Shown one piece after another: positions 47,481-55,424 of a stretch of 64,000 bases of DNA. The notes under the pieces were generated by a model that had not been told where the DNA came from, made no database searches, and saw only the letters and a list, made by a program, of their open reading frames with translations. Origin of the DNA: Farysia itapuensis (Eukaryota > Basidiomycota > Ustilaginomycetes > Ustilaginales > Ustilaginaceae); NCBI GenBank assembly GCA_023212645.1, contig JALBYC010000014.1, forward strand, positions 1-64,000. The letters run 5' to 3'. Position 1 is the first letter of the stretch. Every line of letters starts with the position of its first letter. The position numbers and the translations under genes are program-made.

Positions 47481-49559
47481 ATGACGAGGTTTATTCGCGT
47501 CAATGCTGGTGATGCGTTTGCGCTCGTTCTGGGCGTCACGCCTGAGGGACAAGTGGGCGTGCATGAACTACGTCTGGGAGAAAATGTCGAGTATCGCTGT
47601 TATCAAGCGGCGTTCCCGCTGGTGCAAATGCATCTCACTGGCGATGACCAAGATGATCACCATGGGCGGAAACATCTTGGCGGCGTAGCAGGTGCTGCGC
47701 TGCGCTATGCTTACCACGAAGAGGAGCAAGATCTGGTCAAAGTGCACCTGCACAGCGAGCGTGTAGCCGTGACTGTGCACTATAGCACACGAAGCGGGAC
47801 GGCGTTGCGTTGCTGGAACACTGTTGAAAACAAATCGGACGCTGCAATTGGGATCGAGTACATCTCCAGCTTTACGCTGTGGGGCATTGATGGCGACGTT
47901 GCACAGTGGGATACCGAATTGACGCTGCACATACCGTCGAACAACTGGTACGGCGAAGCACAGTGGAAGCCGCGTACGCTAGCGGACATGGGCTTGAGCA
48001 AGGTCAACTCCTTCACATTGGATCGCGTCTGCATCGAAAGCACCGGCACATGGTCTACACTTGGTCACCTTCCATGTGCCATGCTGACAAATGAAAAGAC
48101 CAACACGACGATGTTCTGGCAAATCGAACACAACGGCTCGTGGTCCTGGGAGATTGGCGATCTGCGCCACCACATCTACCTACAGCTATCCGGTCCAAGC
48201 GAGAACGAGAGCAGGTGGTGGAAGCAGCTTGGACCAGGCGATACGTTCGAAACGGTCCCTGTTGCATTCGGTGTAGTCATCGGAGGTGTACCGGAGGCCC
48301 TCGGCGCGCTGACTACGTACCGACGCTCCTTGCTGCGACCGTGCCGAGACCTCGTACAGCTGCCGGTCATCTTCAACGACTACATGAATTGTTTGGATGG
48401 CGATCCAACGACGGCCAAGTTGCTGCCGCTGATCGATGCAGCTGCCAATGCGGGTTGCGAAGTGTTTTGCATCGATGCTGGATGGTACTCTGACGGGCCT
48501 TGGTGGGATGGCGTAGGCGAGTGGCTTCCGTCCAAGGCACGCTTCCCTAATGGGATTCGAGAGCCGTTGGAACGTATTAAGGCACGCGGCATGACGTCCG
48601 GTCTGTGGTTGGAGCTCGAAGTGATGGGCAAGAACTGTGCGCTGGCGCAACAGTGGCCAGACGAGTGCTTCTTTATGCGTCATGGCCAGCGCGTGATTGA
48701 TCATCAGCGCTACCAGCTTGACTATCGGCATCCAGTTGTGCTGAAGCATGCCGATGATGTCCTCAAGCGTCTAGTAGAAGGCTACGGCGTAGGCTACATC
48801 AAGATGGACTACAATATCAACGCAGGCGCCGGAACAAACGTCGCAGCTGACAGCGTCGGTGAGGGACTGTTGGCACACAACCGCGCTTATCTGGACTGGC
48901 TACGCAGTGCTTTTGCCCGCTATCCCAACCTTACAATTGAGAACTGCGGCAGCGGTGGGCTACGCATGGACTATGCCCTGTTGTCACAGCACAGCATTCA
49001 GTCTGTCTCGGACCAGACCGACTATCGACTGATGGCAGTGATTGCGGCCTCGGCTGCTTCGGCGGCCACGCCTGAGCAATGTGCGATCTGGTCCTATCCG
49101 CTGCGCGACGGCTCGCGCGAACAGGTCATTCTCAACATGGTCAATGCCATGCTCTTGCGCGTTCATCAGAGCGGACATCTGGCCGAGCTGCACCCTGATA
49201 ACGTGGCGTTGGTACAAGAGGGTATCCGAGTGTACAAGCAGCAGGTGCGCCACGACATTCCCAATGGCATTCCAGTCTGGCCCATAGGATTGCCGTCGTT
49301 CGTGTCGCCACAATGGCTTTGCTTTGGTTTGCTTGTTCCACAAAGCCATCTGCATCTCGCTGTTTGGCGCTGCGAGGCAGAGCGTGATACAGTGACGATC
49401 CCTATGCCTTTCAATCTCACGGCAAGCAACGTGAAGTGTGCATACCCGGCTACAGCAGCTGATCAAGAGCTATCTTCTCTCAGCACAGACGGTCGCGCCT
49501 TGCTCGTCCGCTTCTCTGCAACATACATGGCACGCTTGTTCCATGTCACGCTTGGCTAG
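47481..49559 (+). CDS. Alpha-galactosidase, glycoside hydrolase family 36
   Basis: A 692-residue GH36 enzyme, expected to release terminal alpha-galactose from raffinose-family sugars. The N-terminal beta-sandwich (about 1-320) is followed by the TIM barrel with the family motifs: FIDAGWY-like CIDAGWYSDG, GLWLELEVM, LDYRHP, the nucleophile Asp443 in GYIKMDYN, ENCGSGGLRMDY, and the acid/base in SDQTDY (Asp511/Asp514). No signal peptide or membrane segment is present, so it should be intracellular, as many bacterial GH36 enzymes are. The start at 47481 gives MTRFIRVNAGD; the frame is open upstream to 47400. It is single-exon and lies beside catalase. Confidence 0.9.
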   Translation: MTRFIRVNAGDAFALVLGVTPEGQVGVHELRLGENVEYRCYQAAFPLVQMHLTGDDQDDHHGRKHLGGVAGAALRYAYHEEEQDLVKVHLHSERVAVTVHYSTRSGTALRCWNTVENKSDAAIGIEYISSFTLWGIDGDVAQWDTELTLHIPSNNWYGEAQWKPRTLADMGLSKVNSFTLDRVCIESTGTWSTLGHLPCAMLTNEKTNTTMFWQIEHNGSWSWEIGDLRHHIYLQLSGPSENESRWWKQLGPGDTFETVPVAFGVVIGGVPEALGALTTYRRSLLRPCRDLVQLPVIFNDYMNCLDGDPTTAKLLPLIDAAANAGCEVFCIDAGWYSDGPWWDGVGEWLPSKARFPNGIREPLERIKARGMTSGLWLELEVMGKNCALAQQWPDECFFMRHGQRVIDHQRYQLDYRHPVVLKHADDVLKRLVEGYGVGYIKMDYNINAGAGTNVAADSVGEGLLAHNRAYLDWLRSAFARYPNLTIENCGSGGLRMDYALLSQHSIQSVSDQTDYRLMAVIAASAASAATPEQCAIWSYPLRDGSREQVILNMVNAMLLRVHQSGHLAELHPDNVALVQEGIRVYKQQVRHDIPNGIPVWPIGLPSFVSPQWLCFGLLVPQSHLHLAVWRCEAERDTVTIPMPFNLTASNVKCAYPATAADQELSSLSTDGRALLVRFSATYMARLFHVTLG

Positions 49560-50039
49560 CAACGTCGATCGTCAGTAATCTGTACCAAACATTTTTTGAC
49601 ATAGAACAGCTGTCGCACGAAAATATGAGGAAGAGACCCTCACCTGCATAGAACGTGACATCAGCCAACATCTTTCAATTTGCCACATGTCGCCTTGACT
49701 TCATTCCCACAGTATTCCTAGCTGTGTGAGCGGGTATAACGGCGATTGTGCTAACGAGAATATTCGCGGCTCGGCAACCAAATTTCGTAATCGAAGGCCG
49801 TCTGATTTGAAACTTGAATTGTATTGGCAATCACGGAGCGGAAGCAGGTGTGAGTGGAGAATCCCCGTGACCATGTGCAGGTGGCCACTCAGCAAGCGCA
49901 CATTACCCAATGGCTCGAGCGCATTATTATCATGACAAATGCTCAGCCAGACCGCCACTCTGCCCGCCACTCTTCTCGGCGCAAAACATATATACACTCG
50001 TGCAACTCTTTCAAAACCTTCTTGCTACACACATCCATC
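49560..50039. promoter_or_regulatory. Catalase promoter region
   Basis: 480 bases between same-strand genes. It contains TACAC-rich sequence and a CATATATACAC box at 49987-49997, about 45 bases before the ATG, reminiscent of a TATA element. No gene was seen. Confidence 0.45.
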
Positions 50040-51731
50040 ATGCAGACTAACTCTGGACTTAAAATCCGATCTCTCGCAGAGGACTCCAACGCTGAGCCTG
50101 GTGTTTACACCACATCGAATGGCGTAGCTTACCCTCACGCCTACGAGTCACAGCGAGTTGGCCGCGAAGGCCCCCTTCTTCTCCAGGACTTCCACCTGGT
50201 TGATTTGCTCTCGCACTTCGACCGAGAGCGCATCCCCGAGCGTGTTGTTCACGCCAAGGGTGGCGGAGCACACGGCACCTACCGCACCACTCACCCCATC
50301 CCCGACTTGACCCTTGCCAAGATCTTCTCGTCCAAGGCGTCTTGTGATGTCAGCGTTCGATTCTCGACCGTCGGTGGCGAGTCGGGTTCGCCTGACTGTG
50401 CCCGTGACCCTCGAGGATTCTCGATCAAGTTCCGAACCGAAGAGGGCAACATGGACTGGGTCTACAACAACACGCCTGTCTTCTTTATCCGTGACGCTGC
50501 CAAGTTCCCCCACTTTATCCACACCCAGAAGCGTGACCCTCAGACACACTTGACGCACGCTGACGACTCGACTCACTTCTGGAACTACATGAGCGAGAAC
50601 CCCGAGTCGGTTCATCAGTTCCTGTACCTTATGGGACCTCGAGGTATTCCTGCTTCATGGAGAGAGATGCAGGGCTACTCTGGACACACGTTCAAGTTTG
50701 TGAACGACCAGGGCAAGTGGAAGTACTGCCAGATTCACGTTCTTTCGCAGCAGGGTACACGCAACTTGACCGACGACGAAGCCGCTGCTCAGTCGGCCGA
50801 TGCTCACCAGAAGGACCTGTTCGAAGCTATCGAGCGTGGTGACTTCCCCAAGTGGGACGTCAAGTACCAGATTATGGACCCTTCAGAGGCCCCCACCTCG
50901 GGTGTCAACGTCAACGACTTGACAAAGACATGGCCCCGAGACAAGTTCCCGCTGCAGCCGCTTGGTGAGCTGGAGTTGAACCGCAACGTTGACAACTACT
51001 TTGCCGAGATGGAGCAGATCGCTTTCAACCCTTCCCACATGGTTCCCGGCATTGAGCCCTCCAACGACCCAGTGCTGCAGTCGCGATTGTTCTCGTACCC
51101 CGACACGCACCGCCACCGAGTTGGTGTCAACTACCAGCAGTTGCCCGTCAACCAGGCGCACCCCAACTATAAGCAGGTCAGCTTCCAGCGCGATGGCCAG
51201 ATGGCCTTCTACAACCAAGGACCTCGACCCAACTACATTTCGTCGCTGGCGCCGCCTAGCTTCAAGCCACGACAGGTGGACCTGGACAAGGTGCACACTG
51301 ACTACGAGGACCAGGCGATTGCTTTCCTGTCTGGTGTGCAGGAGGAAGACTTCGTGCAGCCCCGAGCCTTGTGGCGCAAGGTGTTTACCGAGCAGGACCG
51401 ACAGAACACGATCAAGACCATGTCTGGTCACATGGCAAACTGCAAGGACCAGAACACCCTTAAGAAGGCGATTGCCATTTGGCACCAGGTTGACCCTGAG
51501 TTGGCCGCTGGTCTGGCCAAGCCTCTGGGCTTGACTGGAAAGTACGAGACCGACATCAGCGGAATGACTTTCCTTGGATCGCACAACTTTATGGGCCGTC
51601 AGGTTGGACAAGGCGCCAACGCCGCCAAAGGTTACGACCGCGCCGACAAGGCGCCCAAGGTCAAGGAGCCCGTCTACGGTGTAACTTCCAAGACCATCAA
51701 CGGCACCAACGGTACTAACGGCGTTCATTAA
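50040..51731 (+). CDS. Catalase (heme, monofunctional)
   Basis: A 563-residue heme catalase that degrades hydrogen peroxide. The distal His71 lies in FDRERIPERVVHAKGGG. The conserved DPRGFSIKF and NNTPVFFIRD blocks follow, and the proximal heme-ligand Tyr353 lies in RLFSYPDTHRHRVG. The length and order fit the small-subunit class. Codon use is unusually uniform (many C-ending codons, preferred GAC, AAG, TTC), suggesting high expression. The C-terminus NGTNGTNGVH lacks an SKL-type peroxisomal signal, and reading through the stop adds only seven residues without one. The start at 50040 gives MQTNSGLKIR. Confidence 0.95.
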   Translation: MQTNSGLKIRSLAEDSNAEPGVYTTSNGVAYPHAYESQRVGREGPLLLQDFHLVDLLSHFDRERIPERVVHAKGGGAHGTYRTTHPIPDLTLAKIFSSKASCDVSVRFSTVGGESGSPDCARDPRGFSIKFRTEEGNMDWVYNNTPVFFIRDAAKFPHFIHTQKRDPQTHLTHADDSTHFWNYMSENPESVHQFLYLMGPRGIPASWREMQGYSGHTFKFVNDQGKWKYCQIHVLSQQGTRNLTDDEAAAQSADAHQKDLFEAIERGDFPKWDVKYQIMDPSEAPTSGVNVNDLTKTWPRDKFPLQPLGELELNRNVDNYFAEMEQIAFNPSHMVPGIEPSNDPVLQSRLFSYPDTHRHRVGVNYQQLPVNQAHPNYKQVSFQRDGQMAFYNQGPRPNYISSLAPPSFKPRQVDLDKVHTDYEDQAIAFLSGVQEEDFVQPRALWRKVFTEQDRQNTIKTMSGHMANCKDQNTLKKAIAIWHQVDPELAAGLAKPLGLTGKYETDISGMTFLGSHNFMGRQVGQGANAAKGYDRADKAPKVKEPVYGVTSKTINGTNGTNGVH

Positions 51732-51793
51732 GCAACACCTTTTCTCACTTCTTAGCTCTCTCGTTATTGTAATCTGAATTGACTGTTTTGTAA

Positions 51794-52452
51794 TTATGTG
51801 TGTTCTTCTCCAGGAGGATCCTTCTTGTGGTGCTCTTGCTGGCGCTCGTATGCTTCGATGAGCTGCTGCCCAAGCTGACGTATTGTTGGATCTAGAGAGG
51901 AAAGTGAGTGAAATGAGGTTTTGCTGAGGAGCAATGGCAGGACTTACCGTCTGGCTTTTGATCGAGAGCTAGGTCGATGTCTTTGGCTGCCAAGTCTGTG
52001 CGACCAAGCTCGAGGTAGGATTGGGCCCTGCGGTAGAGGGCTTTGAGATTGTTGGGTGCAATGGCGAGCGTCTTGGATGTGGCATAGATGGCCTTGTCCC
52101 ACCTGGACTGACGAATGTAGCAGGCAGCCATGTTATTATACACGGCCGACGTCAAGTCTGCGGCCGTCTTGTTCTGCTCTTCGCTCGACTTGCAGCCATA
52201 GAGTGTTGCGAAGGAATTGATGCCTGCCGAGTAGAGAAGTGCCTGATTGCAAGCGTAGAGTATCAGTGTCTGGGGAATGCAACCGCTTAGCGCGGCATGA
52301 CTCACATAGTGCCAGTACGTGAGCGCCAGCTGGATCTGGTTGGTCTCGAAGGCTGTATTGCCCTTGGCCTTGAGACTGGCTGCCTGACTCAGGCGCTCAT
52401 CCACGCCCAGATCCACCCTCAAATCGGCGACAAAGGCTGCCTCCTCTGCCAT
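51794..52452 (-). CDS. Small TPR protein, three exons
   Basis: A TPR co-factor of unknown role. The frame reads through an in-frame 63-base intron (GTGAGT donor at 52305, CAATCAG acceptor ending 52243) and then into a GTAAGT donor at 51947 whose acceptor (CCTCTCTAG) ends at 51892. Removing both gives exons 52452-52306, 52242-51948 and 51891-51794, exactly 540 bases and 179 residues. The spliced helix ALTYWHYALLYSAG is a better TPR than the unspliced reading. Two further TPR helices are visible (SAVYNNMAACYIRQSRWDKAIYATSKTLAIAP and KALYRRAQSYLELGR). The last exon is short, ending in a polar EEHT tail. It lies divergent from malic enzyme. Confidence 0.8.
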
Positions 52453-52842
52453 ACTCTCTCAACATATGACGGTCCATCAACAACGAACGCGCCATTTCGC
52501 GCACCCGCGCAATGCTACAGCTCAATTGACCTTGTCCCATAGGGTTTTGGTACATACGGGATTCGTGAGGCGGCTGCAGTTCGCATTGGGCGGGATGCTA
52601 TCATGCTAACTGTGCTTTTTGCTTGCCGCCGGACGCGCTGGTTTCAAGACCCGCATGGCTTGCCGCCATGCTTGGCTGGAAGAAGTGCGGGAGATCCCGG
52701 ACCTCTTTTTTTGGTTAATTTTGGCGACATGAGGCGACGCTAGATGTACGCCAAAACCAACACTCCTTTCTGCCCGCTATAACTAGGCAACCAACTAGAA
52801 GCCAGGCATTCTTCATCATCTTACCATTGCAGTACCCCCACC
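52453..52842. promoter_or_regulatory. Divergent promoter of the TPR gene and malic-enzyme exon 1
   Basis: 390 bases. A run of seven or more T at 52706-52714 and a C/T-rich leader before 52843. No gene is seen. Confidence 0.45.
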
Positions 52843-55318
52843 ATGTCTCCTCCAGCAGCAGCAGTAGCAGCAGCAGCGAATGGCCATGCTAGCGCCAAGG
52901 CGCCTTCCAACAAGCCAGCTCAGGACACACCAGACCACAAGACCAGCGAAGATCCACGCACAAACAGTGTTCAACAGGCCGTAGCCCAACACCCTTACGG
53001 TGGAGCGGCCAACTTGCGCGACATCTACACCAACCAAGGTAAGTCGAGAACGAGCACATCTTCCGCGCATCCCTCTGGCTTCTGTTTCCCCTCGGCCTTG
53101 GAGATTGCTGTTGTTGGTTTTCATGTTGGGTTGTCTGGGATCGGCATTCTCTTGATGTTGGGTCGGCGATTTCCTATTGCTGATGCCATGTGCGATTGAC
53201 ACCTTATCGCCGATGCTTTGGGGATGCTCTTATCTTGTCGACTTGCGCTGATCCTGCGAGTGCGAGTACGAGCTTCTGGTCTCGAGTCACTGCTGTGGCT
53301 TGGACCTTGCCCATGTGACAAGTGTCAGTCTGCTTTGCGTCAGCTTAAGGGGGTATCAGCTTGTGCCATCTGTTTGGAAGAATTGAAAGCTGTCATGCAT
53401 CGAGTCACCCTCCTCGTCCCTCGCCCCCTGTTTCCATCTACCCTACCCCACCCACACGAACACCATGCTGCGGCCAACACAGCAGTTGCGCAGAGCAGCA
53501 GTTGATCTGGAGTCGAACCTCGTCTCTGCTGCTGCCGGCCCCTCTTGCACCCCATGTTCCGATACCCGTCCCCGCATCACTTCTCGTCCTAGACCTTCAG
53601 CACCAGCCTCGTTCTCCTCCTCTGCCCTCGGGTACAAGCATGCTGACCATCGCATTATTCCCGATGCTTTCTTGAATCAAGATACCGGCTTCACCTACGA
53701 ACGTCGAGACCAATACGGCCTTCGCGGCCTACTGCCGCCCGCAAGGCAGTCGCTCAACACCCAGGTCCTCAGAGTTCTCCACCAGCTGCGTAGCAAGACC
53801 TTGCCCCTCGAGAAACATGTCATGCTGGCTTCACTCCGTCAGACAAACACTCGGCTCTATTACGCCACCATCCTGGCCAACAAGGAAGAGATCCTCCCCC
53901 TCATCTACACGCCTACCGTTGGCGAAGCTTGCCAGAAGTTCTCTCACATCTACCGCCGACCCGAAGGTCTCTCCATCTCGCTCGAGGACAAGGGACAGGT
54001 CGCCAGCATCGTCGAAAACTGGCCTGTCCCAGCCGGCTCACCCCGCATCGCTGTCATCACCGATGGATCCAGAATTCTGGGGCTCGGCGACCTGGGATGG
54101 AACGGCCAGGGTATCTCGATCGGAAAGCTTTCCCTCTACGTGGCTGGCGCTGGTATTCACCCTCGAGCTACACTGCCCATTGTCGTCGACCTCGGCACCA
54201 ACAACAAAAAGATGCTCGAGGACCCGCTCTACCTCGGTTTGCGTCGCGAACGTGCAGGGACCGAAGAGTACATTGAGTTCATGGACGAAGTCATGGAAGC
54301 TCTCCACACCAAGTTCCCCAATCTCATCATACAATTTGAGGACTTTACCTCGGAGAATGCTTTCCGCTTTCTGGACCGGTACCAGGACAAGTACCCCATG
54401 TTCAACGACGACATCCAGGGCACTGGTAGTGTGATCCTGGCAGGCTTTATCAACGGTGCTCGTATGGCGTCCAAGGAAAGCGGCCGACCTCTGCACGACC
54501 ATCGCATTCTCATGGCTGGCGCCGGCTCTGCCGCCGTGGGCGTCGCCAAGCAGCTCATGTCCTTCTTCACCCGCCAAGGACTCAGCGAGGACGAAGCACG
54601 CGAACGCATCTGGATCACCGACTCCAAAGGTATGGTCACCAAAGACCGCGGCGACAAACTCCCCGATCACAAAGTCTTTTTTGCTCGCGACGACAATCAG
54701 GGCAAGCAGATCAAGGACCTCGCCGAGATCATCGACTACGTCAAACCCACCGCCATCCTCGGACTTTCCACCGTTAAAGGCACCTTTGACGAGACCGTCA
54801 TTCGTAAAATGGCCGCGCTCAACAAAAGGCCCATCATCTTCCCACTGTCCAACCCGACCGACAACTCGGAGTGCACTTTTGAAGAGGCCGTCAAGTATAC
54901 CGACGGGCGGGTGCTCTTTGCAGCCGGATCGCCGTTCCCTGAAATCGAGGCTGGCCAGTCTCCCACCGGCAAGAAACTCATCCCGGGCCAAGGCAACAAC
55001 CTGTACATTTTCCCCGGTCTCGGCTTCGCCGCATGTCTGATCAAAGCAAACCGTGTCACCAACGAAATGGTCTCAGAGGCGGCATTCGCACTCTCCGACT
55101 CGCTCAACGAGCAGGAGAACAACGAGCAACGCATGTATCCCAACTTGGAGCGCATGCGCGAAATCTCACGCGACGTAGCCGTTCGCGTTATCCAAATTGC
55201 CAACCGTCAAGGTCACGCACGCGATAACGGCTACACGGCCTCGATGGACCCAGACCAACTCCGCGACTGGGTCCACGGCGAAATGTGGGTCCCCAAATAC
55301 GACCACGTCGACGAATAA
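52843..55318 (+). CDS. NAD-type malic enzyme with two alternative first exons
   Basis: Malic enzyme oxidatively decarboxylates malate to pyruvate. From the ATG at 53465 the frame encodes 617 residues, with the first ~45 being an Arg-rich, acid-poor presequence (MLRPTQQLRRAAV) predicted for mitochondria. The catalytic core starts near GTGFTYERRDQYGLRGLLPP-type sequence and includes TYTPTVGEAC-like LIYTPTVGEACQKF, the nucleotide-binding MAGAGSAAVGVA, and NPTDNSECTFEEA. Alternatively, an exon from an ATG at 52843 (195 bases plus one) ends in a good GTAAGT donor at 53039. Joining it to CCTTCAG at 53600 keeps the frame exactly and enters at APASFSSS. That form has a polar, presequence-free N-terminus. 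Both starts have leader-like contexts. Confidence 0.85.
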
Positions 55319-55424
55319 CCCGCACGCACATATCGCTTCGGCCCGCTATAGCCAGAAAAAAATCGTTAGTTGGGAGCACAAGCGCGCATCCGGGGGTTTG
55401 GGTCAAGTGTGTGCTGGCTGTCTT

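Noticed and set aside
52843..53199. A separate 118-residue protein from the malic-enzyme exon 1
   Set aside because: The frame crosses a perfect donor site; the part after the donor is not protein-like and the exon joins malic enzyme in frame.
54038..54991. A long antisense frame in malic enzyme
   Set aside because: This is a codon-bias artefact opposite the catalytic core, with no conserved motif. The same applies to antisense frames in the catalase and DEF1-like genes.
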